Counted from the stretch's first letter, positions 19,058 through 28,790 are shown. The stretch is 64,000 nt of DNA from Candidatus Saccharimonadota bacterium (GCA_017404795.1 JAFRBR010000004.1:34120-98119); one strand, 5' to 3'. Numbers and translations are program-made. Notes: a model not told the origin generated them from the letters alone.

Positions 19058-19251
19058 CACTTTTTAAAATGTCTTTTTTTCAAGGCACAACTCAACTTTT
19101 TTCAACCACCTGGGGTATAATAAAAACACATTCGGGAATACCCGCGTCCCCCTCTCTAGAGGGGTATATTTTTACTCAGAATATAAAGCCAAACCAAAAA
19201 GATAGGGCTCATCTATTCCGAGACAAGTCCTATCTTATTACCCATATTATA
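19058..19251. other. Intergenic region: short promoter-hairpin unit and a bidirectional terminator
   Basis: A plus-strand -10 TATAAT (19116-19121) is followed within 30 nt by a CCCCTC-TCTA-GAGGGG hairpin (19149-19164) and a T-run, so a transcript of only ~45 nt would be made. A second stem, AAGATAGG (19199-19206) / CCTATCTT (19229-19236), is T-rich on the minus side and can terminate the second nuclease gene. I see no convincing coding region. Confidence 0.5.
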
Positions 19252-19638
19252 TCAAATCTGTTTCTTAAAATCAATAATTTTCTTTGTCTTCGTAATTACT
19301 TTTAGCCACTTTACACCTTTAGATTTGTAAAATTGCTTCTCTAATTCCTGCAAACACCTATCTTGATGGATTTTTATCCTTCTTAGATCAATCACGATAT
19401 TTGGTGACTGCCTATTAGCCTTTTTCAGGGTATTCTCTAAAAGCCACCTACCTTTTCCTCTCGGACTTTTTAATTCCCATTGCAATCCATCCATGACAAT
19501 ATCGGCTGTACGAATTCCCTTCTTATTACTTTTAGGTATAAGCTCTACGTCTTCCCCCATTTCCGTAAAAAATAAAATGGTTTTATATTCATGTTTTTCC
19601 AAAACTACACCATTCGGAATAATTTTCCCTTTATCCAT
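19252..19638 (-). CDS. CdiA-C-like nuclease, copy 2
   Basis: 128 residues from the ATG at 19638. It is a paralog of the protein at 17197-17580, with the same opening MDKGKII, the core TADIVMDGLQWELKSPRGKG and then SPNIVIDLRRI. The Asp...E-x-K and basic-helix pattern matches the CdiA C-terminal tRNase-like domain. The two copies differ widely in the middle and C-terminus but keep nearly identical upstream DNA, so selection or gene conversion may be acting on the promoter. Its promoter has TTGAAG, 17 bp, TAGGGT, and 7 nt to the ATG. The second KAP NTPase is upstream on the same strand. Activity and target are unknown. Confidence 0.6.
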   Translation of the reverse strand: MDKGKIIPNGVVLEKHEYKTILFFTEMGEDVELIPKSNKKGIRTADIVMDGLQWELKSPRGKGRWLLENTLKKANRQSPNIVIDLRRIKIHQDRCLQELEKQFYKSKGVKWLKVITKTKKIIDFKKQI

Positions 19639-19645
19639 GCGCCCC

Positions 19646-19730
19646 ACCCTACCACAACCACAAAAATACTTCAACCCCCACCCCGCCAAACCTATACTAC
19701 CCCGCCAAACCTATACTACTTCGCCAAACC
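19646..19730 (-). promoter_or_regulatory. Nuclease promoter with three 19-bp direct repeats, second copy
   Basis: -10 TAGGGT (19651-19646), 17 bp, -35 TTGAAG (19674-19669). CGCCAAACC follows at 19684, 19703 and 19722, again every 19 bp. The block is nearly identical to 17588-17672. Confidence 0.75.
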
Positions 19731-19842
19731 AACACCAATAAACACATATCTCACATCTATAACTTTGCTAAAAAACTACACCACAAATAGACACAAAACC
19801 ACTAACATTTAAAGGCGAAAAGATCACGCCCCTGCGCAACGA
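19731..19842. other. Intergenic spacer
   Basis: AT-rich DNA between the KAP gene stop and the nuclease control region. No ORF or clear hairpin is seen. Confidence 0.4.
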
Positions 19843-22071
19843 CTATTCGTCATCTAACCCTAGCTTATCGTATTGATAAATAAACTGCTCAACAACAACT
19901 TTCCTAAAATCCTCTGTACGTTCGTTTCCGACTCTACCAATATTTTTATTCTCTCGATTAAAAGGATCGCTGAAAGACCTAAACTTTTTCTCCTTAGCGT
20001 TCACAACATCATCATACCTTGAATCCCTACTAATTAAATCATAAAAATACTCCAGATCGACATATTTTTGAATTGTTTTTAGAGTCGCACTATCAACATC
20101 ACTCCTATAGCTAATTCCGTCACTCATACTAGTCGATATGCCCAGAAACTGCGTTATAAAATTTATCACGCCATCAGAAGTTATTACATGTTTCCTAACA
20201 TAAGTATTTATTTCTTCACGATTGCCAAACTGTTCCCAGTAAATATAGATCAAGGAAGAATTGTTTTGCGCATCCCAGGGCACCATATCCTTATCCGCCA
20301 TCTCTCGAATCACATCTAACGCATATTTCTTATATTCCCTCAACTCATCATTGGTCAGGTTAGGCTCATTACGAGAACGTTCGGGGTTACTATACAAAAC
20401 CACTTGCCGAATAAGAAACGGGATCGATTCAGCCCGCCCTAATTCATAATTATATCGCAGCAATTGTTTATATATTTCTAACTTATTGTCCTCCCCCCTT
20501 AGCAAATCATCGATAAAGAATAAGGCCGAATCAAACAAGCTCATAGAAAGATCTCTCCTCCTGCTATAGCCGCACACATCCGCTAAATCTAAAAGAGCTT
20601 TACTGAAATTAATTTTATCCACTATCTCTTTCTGATGGTCTCTAAATTTTCTAAAAGCCGACCGGTAATTAGACGCATCTATAGCCAAAATCTTTTTATC
20701 TAATTTAGATTTATCCATTGAGTTCTTAACTATATCCATGATAACATCATCGTCAATTTTAGTTATACCAACAGATATAGAAAAATATAAATCGAAATAA
20801 TCAAACGACGCAGCTCTTCTCTTTTGGCGTAATTCATCCTCATCATCACTCCCATTATCCTGTCCCCTGATAATACGCTGCGCACGCGGAAAAAGTTCCA
20901 ACATAATATTCGCAGCCACAGCACTTCCGTTGCACAAAGAATTTACTTTTTCTTTCTTCTCCTCATCACTCAATCTTATATACGATGAATCGACGTCACC
21001 ATAATTGTTTATGATTAGTTTTTTATTCTCAAAAATCATATTATAATACTCTTTATCAAATACTCTAATTATTTCAAGTACTATAAAATCAACTACATTT
21101 ATTTTATTCTGTTTTTCAATTAACGAAAATCTGAGCGAATTCACTAGCCTAACAGCATCCCTTGGAGTTGATATATATTTATTTAATCCATAATGTCGAT
21201 ACAAAATAACAAACCTCTCCCAATCATCTTCTTCAATCGATAATCCTAAATCGGATAATAAAATTTGCAACTTCTTCCCAAAATAATCGTCTAGCTCTTC
21301 CTGCAAAATCACAGGCAGATCGACTGGTATTTGCACTATTTTGTCTATATAGGCTTCCCCACTTAACGAAGGGGGCAAATGCGCAGATATCATTTTACTA
21401 ACATATTCTTTGTCGAAAGGCAATAAAAAATACAATCCTCGCCCCAAAGAAGAAAAACGATTTATCTGCCCCAAAAGCTCGATTATATCTTTCCCATTCA
21501 ATCTATCTATGTTATCTATACTAACTATGATCTTTTTTTCTCTAACTTTCTTCCTAATTGCTTTATTTATAGCATGCTCATCCATAGATCTCATAACCCC
21601 ATCAATGATAAAACTCGACGAAACGCTAACCCCAAAATATGATAAATTTATATTAGGCTTATTCTTTGATCTAGCTCTTTTTCCACCCCATCTTTTTATT
21701 CGTCCTAAGAACTTTCGTCTTTTTATCTTTTTTAGCCAACCATCGTCAATATCATCATCATTATTTAATATCTTTCTAGCAATCTCGGCCTGAATTCCAA
21801 AAGTGTTACCGCTATAATTCCAGGCATCAATACAGAAAAAATCAGCCGACCCTTCATCGACCACCGTGTCTCCATATAGTTCTTTCAATAAGTTTACAAC
21901 CGAAGTTTTACCTGCGCCCCAACTACCATATACACCTATCGTATAACTCTTTTCTATACTAAAGCTCTTTATAGTTTCAAAAATCGCCTTGGCGGTCTTA
22001 ATCCTCCCAAAGCAATCCTCGTTTTTGGATTCAATCGGTGAGTCTGAATAATACTCATCATTCTCCGACAT
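19843..22071 (-). CDS. KAP-family P-loop NTPase, copy 2
   Basis: 742 residues. Walker A GSWGAGKTS is at about 49-57 and Walker B IIVSIDNIDRLNGKDI near 190-205, which fits the KAP domain (here without clear membrane helices between the boxes). The remaining ~450 residues are charged and helical. The region from about 520 on reads like repeated helical pairs and could be a sensor or scaffold. TGTTATAAT and GAAGGAGG precede the ATG, so it is leadered, unlike most neighbours. Nuclease copy 2 lies downstream on the same strand. KAP NTPases are repeatedly found near antiviral genes; an antiphage or interbacterial role is an inference here. Confidence 0.75.
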   Translation of the reverse strand: MSENDEYYSDSPIESKNEDCFGRIKTAKAIFETIKSFSIEKSYTIGVYGSWGAGKTSVVNLLKELYGDTVVDEGSADFFCIDAWNYSGNTFGIQAEIARKILNNDDDIDDGWLKKIKRRKFLGRIKRWGGKRARSKNKPNINLSYFGVSVSSSFIIDGVMRSMDEHAINKAIRKKVREKKIIVSIDNIDRLNGKDIIELLGQINRFSSLGRGLYFLLPFDKEYVSKMISAHLPPSLSGEAYIDKIVQIPVDLPVILQEELDDYFGKKLQILLSDLGLSIEEDDWERFVILYRHYGLNKYISTPRDAVRLVNSLRFSLIEKQNKINVVDFIVLEIIRVFDKEYYNMIFENKKLIINNYGDVDSSYIRLSDEEKKEKVNSLCNGSAVAANIMLELFPRAQRIIRGQDNGSDDEDELRQKRRAASFDYFDLYFSISVGITKIDDDVIMDIVKNSMDKSKLDKKILAIDASNYRSAFRKFRDHQKEIVDKINFSKALLDLADVCGYSRRRDLSMSLFDSALFFIDDLLRGEDNKLEIYKQLLRYNYELGRAESIPFLIRQVVLYSNPERSRNEPNLTNDELREYKKYALDVIREMADKDMVPWDAQNNSSLIYIYWEQFGNREEINTYVRKHVITSDGVINFITQFLGISTSMSDGISYRSDVDSATLKTIQKYVDLEYFYDLISRDSRYDDVVNAKEKKFRSFSDPFNRENKNIGRVGNERTEDFRKVVVEQFIYQYDKLGLDDE

Positions 22072-22239
22072 GTATTCCTCCTTCTGGCTTTATTATAACA
22101 CATATATATAATAAATATTACATTATGTCAAAAAATTCGCGATGCTAGGTTATTTTTTTGATAACAGTCGACAAAGCGACCAAAAGAATTTTTCTCACAC
22201 CCTCCCATGCCCTCCGCTTCAAAATAACACCAAACATCT

Positions 22240-23163
22240 CTATGCGGATACATACTTTTCCGGCAGCTCAAGCATTTTGCCGAGACGTTCGTCATATTCA
22301 CGTTTTTCCCATTCTATCATTCCACCGCAAGTATAAAAAGTCAACTCACCAAAATATGGTTTCCCTTTTACTTCATAAAAATCCACCCGGACCTGCGGAA
22401 AATCTTTTGAAAGCTTTTTGGCTATCCTCTTCATTTCTTCAAAACTTTTTGGCTTTGGCGGTAGTTCTTTTAGTGCTTTATAGTCTGCTCTTTTTATATC
22501 TGAAATTTGATAATCCATGTCGGCAAAACTAATTGATGCTGTTGCATGATTTTCTAGACCTTTGGAAATATACATTATCGTCGGTTCACCATTAAAACAA
22601 AAGAATTTGTAGTCAGCGATGTCCTCGTTTTTATCGTTTGCCATAAATTTTTCAATAATTATACGCGGTTTAATTTGAGAATAAACCCATTCACGCTGGA
22701 TTCTACCATAGTATTTTACTTTCAAAGCTTTAGTGATTTTTTTTCTAGCTTTTTCAATGTCAAAATCTTTCTTATCTCTGCATAATATCACACTAGCACA
22801 ATCATGCGTACATTTGATTACGAACTGATCGGGTAATTCATCAAAATTAATATTATCAAAACTATCATATACGCCAATTGTTGGTATAATATATTTTTCA
22901 CCAATAATCTTAGCCACTTCTTCTTTGGCAGTAGCCTTGTCTACGAGGCGAGGTAAAATTGGTTTTCTATAGTATAATTTCATCCATTGTATTTTTTCAT
23001 TTAGTGTTTTGGGGTGCTCAAAATCTGGGCGGTAGCCAAATTTGTATTTATAATACAATTCCAAATATTTTTTATCATTCAAACGAATTAGGCCTATCTT
23101 GTCTAAGCTAAGTAAATAATATTCAGGTGTTTTTAGTTTTTTTAATATCTTCTTTATTTTCAT
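22240..23163 (-). CDS. TupA-like ATP-grasp protein
   Basis: 307 residues. It matches the TupA-like ATP-grasp family used in surface polysaccharide and teichuronopeptide synthesis: LNEKIQWMKLYYRKPILP, VDKATAKEEVAKIIGEKYII, FVIKCTHDCAS, and the ATP-grasp metal site RVDFYEV...FGELTFYTCGG. Members are thought to join an amino acid or acidic group to the sugar polymer with ATP, but substrates are mostly unknown. It overlaps the start of the upstream flippase operon (4 bp), so it is the last gene of the capsule operon reading leftward. Confidence 0.85.
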   Translation of the reverse strand: MKIKKILKKLKTPEYYLLSLDKIGLIRLNDKKYLELYYKYKFGYRPDFEHPKTLNEKIQWMKLYYRKPILPRLVDKATAKEEVAKIIGEKYIIPTIGVYDSFDNINFDELPDQFVIKCTHDCASVILCRDKKDFDIEKARKKITKALKVKYYGRIQREWVYSQIKPRIIIEKFMANDKNEDIADYKFFCFNGEPTIMYISKGLENHATASISFADMDYQISDIKRADYKALKELPPKPKSFEEMKRIAKKLSKDFPQVRVDFYEVKGKPYFGELTFYTCGGMIEWEKREYDERLGKMLELPEKYVSA

Positions 23164-24602
23164 TTATCATTTCCTTTCTGAGCATTTTTAAATTCTGGGA
23201 GAAGCCTCTGCATACACAAAAACGGCAACGATGCCAGTAAATATATCGCTCCGCCAATCAATACTTTATAGATAATGTTTATTAAATCTGAATTACTCAC
23301 ATTCGGCACCATTATTAATACCAAGAATACTACAATTCCAATAATTAAATATATCGTAGATTTTAAAACTATATGCCAAATTTTTAAATTCTTTCTAGTT
23401 AAAATGATTTGCGATATGCAAACACCAGCTTCAGCCATAAGCGTACCAACAGCAGCACCGTTTGCGCTAAATTGTGGAATTAAAATACTATTAGCAATCA
23501 AATTGATAATTGCTCCAGCGACTACTGACCATATAAAAATACTGTCGTATTTATACGGGATTAAATGTTGAGTTCTAACAACATTAGCTATTGCGAGGAA
23601 CATGCAACTTGGCATCAAAATTTGCAGTAACATTACGCACGGTTCAAAACCCGGTCCATAATACCATGGCACAAAATCTTTAGCTATCGCCATAATACCA
23701 AAACACATAGCCGAAGAGATGAACATGGCAAAATACAATGACTTTTCAATATATTTTTTACTTTCAGTGTGGTTATTATTCGCAACTAGATTTGATATTT
23801 TTGGCATCATTACGGTGCCTAGTGATGTGATTAAAGCTAGTGGCACTTGAACAAATTTTTCGGTACTTTCATAAAAGCCAACTTGTTCTAAGCTCGACAT
23901 ATTGCCTAGCATAATTTTATCCATCATTTTATATAAACTAATTGCAATAATTGGAATAAATAAAACTAAATTTGGTTTTAAATGCTTGATAGCGTCTCTA
24001 ATTGGAACTCTGTGGGGCTTTACATCCTTCTTTAGATAAAACCATAAGACTAGTTGGCTAACTAATGATGCAAGAACATTTATCAATGCGTAAATTAAAA
24101 CATCTTCTTTAGATTTAACGAATATAAATATTGAAAGCATAGATAGAATTTTGACAGTTGAGCTACGTAATGCGGTAAGTTTGAATTTTTCTAACCCAAA
24201 GAAAAGCCAATTGATATCAAAGGCCGCCGATACTACATATATTAGCATTACCCAAGTCATCAAATTATTAGATATAAATGTTGCATATATGATATACAGG
24301 GTAATCGCGAATACTGAAACTAAAACTTGCATAGTGTAGATTTCGGAAAAGACTTTGGATAATTTTTCTTTATCATCTCTCACACATGCAATGGTTCTAT
24401 TGCCATAATTGTTTAAGCCTAACATAATAAATATTACAAAATAGTACGCAATAGCATGCGCATAGGAATATGAGCCAATTTCTTCTGCGCCTAGTACTCT
24501 AGCTATGTATGGGGTAGTGATTAATGGAATTATTAGCAGCAATATCTGATACAAACTGTTATATAGAAAATTTTTTTTAGTTGACGATATCTTCTTAGCC
24601 AT
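23160..24602 (-). CDS. Wzx-type polysaccharide flippase
   Basis: 480 residues from the ATG at 24602, chosen because GGAAGGAG lies 6-7 nt upstream. The next in-frame ATGs upstream fall inside the preceding gene. About 12-14 hydrophobic helices are present, with the N-terminal motif of the polysaccharide-transport (Wzx/MATE-like) family, YNSLYQILLLIIPLITTPY and GAEEIGSYSYA. It is expected to flip undecaprenyl-linked repeat units across the membrane. The ATG overlaps the stop of the polymerase gene (ATGGCTAA), indicating coupling. Confidence 0.9.
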   Translation of the reverse strand: MAKKISSTKKNFLYNSLYQILLLIIPLITTPYIARVLGAEEIGSYSYAHAIAYYFVIFIMLGLNNYGNRTIACVRDDKEKLSKVFSEIYTMQVLVSVFAITLYIIYATFISNNLMTWVMLIYVVSAAFDINWLFFGLEKFKLTALRSSTVKILSMLSIFIFVKSKEDVLIYALINVLASLVSQLVLWFYLKKDVKPHRVPIRDAIKHLKPNLVLFIPIIAISLYKMMDKIMLGNMSSLEQVGFYESTEKFVQVPLALITSLGTVMMPKISNLVANNNHTESKKYIEKSLYFAMFISSAMCFGIMAIAKDFVPWYYGPGFEPCVMLLQILMPSCMFLAIANVVRTQHLIPYKYDSIFIWSVVAGAIINLIANSILIPQFSANGAAVGTLMAEAGVCISQIILTRKNLKIWHIVLKSTIYLIIGIVVFLVLIMVPNVSNSDLINIIYKVLIGGAIYLLASLPFLCMQRLLPEFKNAQKGNDK

Positions 24603-25890
24603 GGAGTTCTCCTTCCGGAATAGAGCGCGTATCGTCATTGGATAAAAGAATGCAACATACGATTGTGAAAGCATAAATTCCCGATAGCACATAATTGTAT
24701 GTCCCCATCACTGCGACGTAAGTCAAAAAAGTGGCTACATATATTGTTTTTAAGGATGGTGATTTGGCTCTCTTCTTATATGAAAAACCGATTATAGTAC
24801 CGAGGATAATCGAAAAGAGAAAACACCCAAAATACCCACCTGAATTCATAAATTCAAAATATACCGTATAAAAGGCATTATAGTGGTCGGAGGAACCAAT
24901 ATCATGACCAGTTGTCAAATATTCATTCACTACAGAATGATCGAACATCAGACCAAAAGGAGCTAGAGTACGTTCTATAATTAAGCCGAGACCGCCTAGA
25001 TATTTGAGTACTAGTGGAGAATCTTTAAGCGTCAAGCCGTTATTATGATCGTCATAATATGTAGAAAACATGTAATTCGAGCCGGAATAGTCCACTATTA
25101 AACTGTTTGCAGAATTTGAAAGAACGCCATTATTACCTGAAATCGATCTTACAGAAAAAGTTGCCAAAGCGGCTATTATCAATACGAGCGCGCTCCTAAT
25201 CAATATTTTCTTCTGTTTTTTATTGAGTTTGATGCTTGAAAACAAGAAGAAAATGATTACAAAAATTACGACCTTTAGTATTTCAATCCGACTTTGCATA
25301 ATAAGGATGAAAAATATAAAATTTAATATCGTAGCAATAGGTATTTTTTCTCCCCTGCAAAGCAATTTCCCAAAACGATACGTCAAATCAAAGAAAGCAA
25401 AGCCTCTGACAATGTATTGATAGAATACATAGATAAAACCATTAAAATATATTTTCGTGTAAGCGTCATCGCCATATCTCGTGCTATAGCTCATTTCACG
25501 AATTGAAGTGATTGAATAATGACCAGTAATTATTCCGATAAGCATATTTACAAAGATAATTAAAGACAGGATTAAGCAAATGATTCTAAAAACCTTAAAA
25601 AATAATTCTGAATTAAACCTGATTTTGTGTATCTTTTCTTTATTCTTTGAAACTTTAATAAAGCATCCTACAATAATAAATAAATCTAATAGCAATATAT
25701 TGAGTTCTATAAATACAGAAGATTCTGGCGTGGGAATGCATTGCCCATAAAGCCCGAGTCGACCTAATATTAACCACAAGCTAAATACAAAATTGATAAT
25801 TGATATAGGATTAAATGTCTTTTTAAAAAACACCGTACTAATAAAAATTAGCGCAATAATTAGAATTAAAAGAATTACAAAGAAAAGCAT
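24595..25890 (-). CDS. Wzy-like oligosaccharide repeat-unit polymerase
   Basis: 431 residues, almost entirely hydrophobic, with about 11-12 predicted helices and a large outer loop near 240-330 (SANSLIVDYSGSNYMFSTYYDD). This is the profile of Wzy/O-antigen polymerases, which join repeat units outside the membrane. Sequence conservation in this family is poor, so the call rests on topology plus position between a flippase and glycosyltransferases. It abuts the upstream glycosyltransferase gene (stop and start adjacent). Confidence 0.8.
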   Translation of the reverse strand: MLFFVILLILIIALIFISTVFFKKTFNPISIINFVFSLWLILGRLGLYGQCIPTPESSVFIELNILLLDLFIIVGCFIKVSKNKEKIHKIRFNSELFFKVFRIICLILSLIIFVNMLIGIITGHYSITSIREMSYSTRYGDDAYTKIYFNGFIYVFYQYIVRGFAFFDLTYRFGKLLCRGEKIPIATILNFIFFILIMQSRIEILKVVIFVIIFFLFSSIKLNKKQKKILIRSALVLIIAALATFSVRSISGNNGVLSNSANSLIVDYSGSNYMFSTYYDDHNNGLTLKDSPLVLKYLGGLGLIIERTLAPFGLMFDHSVVNEYLTTGHDIGSSDHYNAFYTVYFEFMNSGGYFGCFLFSIILGTIIGFSYKKRAKSPSLKTIYVATFLTYVAVMGTYNYVLSGIYAFTIVCCILLSNDDTRSIPEGELHG

Positions 25891-27009
25891 TTAACTAGTC
25901 CTCTCGTTTTTCATGCTAGTTAGTTCATGTTCTATTGTTTTTGTAAAACCATTCTGATAATCAAATAGCTCTTCAGTTAAAATTCTAATTTTATTAGTTA
26001 TAGCTTGCGGTTTTTCAGCTTTATATATTTTTTCATAAAAATCTATAATTTTATCTATATTGATATAGCTTTCGTCGGCTGGAAGTTTTAAATAATATGG
26101 AAATTTAATATCATCCAATTCAGTCTTAACTGCCGAAATCACTGGCACTCCTCTAGCAACATATTCCTTACCTTTAAGTGAACTATTATAATAGACTCCT
26201 GACCTATGGCGACCAAGCGCATCCACAGCGATATCTGTCTCATCAAAAATTTTGTCTAAACCGTCGCCGGTTTTTGCGCCATGAAATATTATATTGTCCA
26301 TATCTACCGAAAGCTTTTTTAAGTTATCAATTTCCTGACCGCCACCTACTACGTTGAGAATTATATGATAGTCGCCTTCGTATTCTTTTATCCCATTAAT
26401 TAATCTATCAAGCCCATGCCAATACATAAAATTTGAAACACAAGTCAGCCGAATAGTATTTAGTATTAGTTTAAACTTTTCACTTCTTGGCTTAATTTCA
26501 TTGTAATTGACACAATTAGACATCCTAATTGTAGGTATACCCCAAATAGCCTTATCATCAGAATAAGTTGCAATTCTGTCTACGACCTTGCTAAGATTTT
26601 TTTCGCAACGCACGCTCTTGACAATCATTAATCTTGAGAGTCCAGTATACTCTGAATGGAATGGATATGTTGGAATTTCTATAATGATAAAAATGCTAGG
26701 GTATAATCTTTTAACTTTTTTTAATACTTTGTAAAAATAAGTGGTCAAGGATGGTTTACGGATGTAAATATAGCGTGTATTTTTATTGGCTGGCTCAAGA
26801 ATCTTTCCCCAACCCATTTCGCGATTGCTTTTTATAAACGGCAATAAAAACTTAATTTTTTCAATCGCATTATCACTAAAAACATAATTGATTACTTTTA
26901 GTTGACCTAAAGATTTCAAGCATTTTATTTGTTGTAAAATCTTTTTTTCTACACCAATACTTGCAGTGGTTCTATTTTTTGCTTTTTCGTAATAATAAAT
27001 ACCTTCCAT
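25891..27009 (-). CDS. Glycosyltransferase, GT4-like
   Basis: 372 residues. The C-terminal half has a GT-B look: TIRLTCVSNFMYWHGLDRLI for donor-domain entry, LNVVGGGQEIDNLKKL, IIFHGAKTGDGLDKIFDETDIAVDALG, and the final KGKEYVARGVPVISA resembling the EX7E donor-binding region. It probably adds one sugar of the capsule repeat unit on the cytoplasmic face. The start overlaps the upstream gene stop (ATGG/TAA region at 27009), indicating one operon. Confidence 0.8.
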   Translation of the reverse strand: MEGIYYYEKAKNRTTASIGVEKKILQQIKCLKSLGQLKVINYVFSDNAIEKIKFLLPFIKSNREMGWGKILEPANKNTRYIYIRKPSLTTYFYKVLKKVKRLYPSIFIIIEIPTYPFHSEYTGLSRLMIVKSVRCEKNLSKVVDRIATYSDDKAIWGIPTIRMSNCVNYNEIKPRSEKFKLILNTIRLTCVSNFMYWHGLDRLINGIKEYEGDYHIILNVVGGGQEIDNLKKLSVDMDNIIFHGAKTGDGLDKIFDETDIAVDALGRHRSGVYYNSSLKGKEYVARGVPVISAVKTELDDIKFPYYLKLPADESYINIDKIIDFYEKIYKAEKPQAITNKIRILTEELFDYQNGFTKTIEHELTSMKNERTS

Positions 27010-27812
27010 TATCCATCAACTCCAAACTTAAAACCAAAAGCTTTTTCGGTGAATTTTTTAATACCAATTCTTGCATTAGCTGGAATACGTGCAACGACAT
27101 TATTCCTGATATGGCGAATAGCAGATTCTTTGAATGATAAAACTGGTCGGTTATCAAAGTTTATTTCTGGATTATCTTTCTTTAATCTTTTGTAATTAAT
27201 TGCATCCCATTCACCTTTGATGATGCCTGGAAGTAATCTAAAATAATTCTTTCTGACAATTAAATGTTTGTCGTAGTATTTATTAGTCTTTTTCTTTAAA
27301 TAATATTCTTCAAAATCCAAATCATCCTTGAACTTTAAAAACTCTTCATTTAGATAATCATAACTTACGACAAAAGCCGTAAAATTATGACTATATCTAT
27401 CCAGAGCGTTTATATATCTAAAATATTGATTGCATTTTTTTTCTTTCGTATACCCTTTTACGTATTTTAATGAACAATAATCTATATTGCTATTATCTAT
27501 AGTATTTAAAAGATTCATTACGCTGGAGTTATTTATTTTTTTGCTAATAAACGCATCGCCTAAGAAACTGATATAGTATTTGCTTTTATACTCCTTTGAT
27601 GCATCCACTAAACATTTAATCAATGAAGCATTCTTGCCGTTGTAGATGTTTTTTACTCCCTCTATCTTGATGTCCTCGCCGGTCATTGAAACCACTATTT
27701 CAAATTGACAGTCTGACCAATTCTTCCTTAATAATTTTAAAAAATTTGCAGTTATTTTACTGTACTTAGAATGAGTAGGTAAAACAATGATAAAATCATT
27801 GGCCATAATCAT
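27009..27812 (-). CDS. Putative glycosyltransferase-like capsule protein
   Basis: About 267 residues. There is no strong family signature. The N-terminus (NDFIIVLPTHSKYSKITANFL) and an acidic patch (SFLGDAF in place of a DxD) suggest a GT-A-like fold that may act on a lipid-linked sugar. The 27812 ATG lies ~8 nt after AAAGG and overlaps the 3' end of the upstream GT2 gene; ATG 27806 is an alternative. Its place inside the operon supports a polysaccharide role. The specific reaction is unknown. Confidence 0.65.
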   Translation of the reverse strand: MIMANDFIIVLPTHSKYSKITANFLKLLRKNWSDCQFEIVVSMTGEDIKIEGVKNIYNGKNASLIKCLVDASKEYKSKYYISFLGDAFISKKINNSSVMNLLNTIDNSNIDYCSLKYVKGYTKEKKCNQYFRYINALDRYSHNFTAFVVSYDYLNEEFLKFKDDLDFEEYYLKKKTNKYYDKHLIVRKNYFRLLPGIIKGEWDAINYKRLKKDNPEINFDNRPVLSFKESAIRHIRNNVVARIPANARIGIKKFTEKAFGFKFGVDG

Positions 27813-28632
27813 TCTCACCCTTTAAAGATTGTTTTTTTTCGCACACAACAATATTATTAATGTAATTCACGATGTTTGTTGCCGTAAAAAAACTCGCTAC
27901 CAACGGATTAAAACGGTTAGCATCCCTATGCATCCGATAGTGATACTTCACTAAATGGGCTTTGCCGCCAGAACTAATACTCCCAGGACTACGATCATAA
28001 ATCGCCAAAACTCCTGGATATTTCATCCCGTGGCGAACCTTCTTTAAGATCACGCACCAAAGCGCATAATCATTCCGCTTGGGCAAATTCGGTATTTCTA
28101 CATGCCCCACCGCATCCTTGTCATACACCACCGTCAAGCATCCCACCGAACACCCAATCAACATCCTAAAATACGACATCTTCGCCGGACAAATCCTTCG
28201 TCTATATATTCTCCCCGTCACAATATCACAAATATCATAATCCCCGTACGAAAAAGCCACTTTATTTTTTTTCATAAACTCAATCTGCGTTTTTAGTTTA
28301 TCTTTTCTCCAACAATCATCGCTATCCAAAAATGCTATATATTTCAAAGATGGATCTTCTTCGATTCTTTTTATCGCCAGATTCCTAGCCGCTGCCGCAC
28401 CCCTATCATCTTTTAACTGAATCAAGTGAATTCGTTTATCCTCTTTGGCGAGTTTTTTTACTATTTCAACCGTCTTATCAGTAGAATGGTCATCTACCAC
28501 AAAGACCTCAAAATCAGAATAGCTCTGCCCCATAACCGAACGCAAAGCTTTCTCAATAATTTCACCGCTATTATATGCTGGCATTACTATGCCAACTCTT
28601 GAATCCTTCTCGGTTGATTTTTTCTTTGTCAT
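27796..28632 (-). CDS. Family 2 glycosyltransferase
   Basis: 278 residues from the ATG at 28632. Classic GT2 motifs are present: VGIVMPAYNSGEIIEKALRS, VFVVDDHSTDKT, AAAARNLAIKR and the metal-binding FLDSDDCW. The catalytic region DYALWC follows. A longer reading with an upstream ATG (28725) is possible, but the -10 (TGTGGTAAAAT, near 28680) falls inside that extension, so the shorter start is preferred even though no clear ribosome binding site precedes it. It appears to be the first gene of the leftward capsule operon. Confidence 0.88.
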   Translation of the reverse strand: MTKKKSTEKDSRVGIVMPAYNSGEIIEKALRSVMGQSYSDFEVFVVDDHSTDKTVEIVKKLAKEDKRIHLIQLKDDRGAAAARNLAIKRIEEDPSLKYIAFLDSDDCWRKDKLKTQIEFMKKNKVAFSYGDYDICDIVTGRIYRRRICPAKMSYFRMLIGCSVGCLTVVYDKDAVGHVEIPNLPKRNDYALWCVILKKVRHGMKYPGVLAIYDRSPGSISSGGKAHLVKYHYRMHRDANRFNPLVASFFTATNIVNYINNIVVCEKKQSLKGENDYGQ

Positions 28633-28748
28633 TTCGCAATTTTCCACACTACAAAATAATTTGTTCTCAATATATTTTACCACACAACCCCCCAAAAAAG
28701 CAATGAAGCTTATGCCAAATTCCACTCTAAATTTTAAAAAATAAAATA

Positions 28749-28775
28749 GACCCTACAAAGGGCCTATTTTATTAG
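28749..28775. terminator. Terminator after the ribosomal operon
   Basis: The stem TAAAATAGacCCT / AGGgcCTATTTTA with a short loop is flanked by A/T runs on both sides. It ends the rpsH transcript (minus strand) and insulates the capsule operon. Confidence 0.8.
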
Positions 28776-28790
28776 TCCAGCAACCTGAAA

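Noticed and set aside
19069..19305. 78-codon plus-strand ORF
   Set aside because: It runs through two hairpins and the opposite gene end and has no ribosome binding site.
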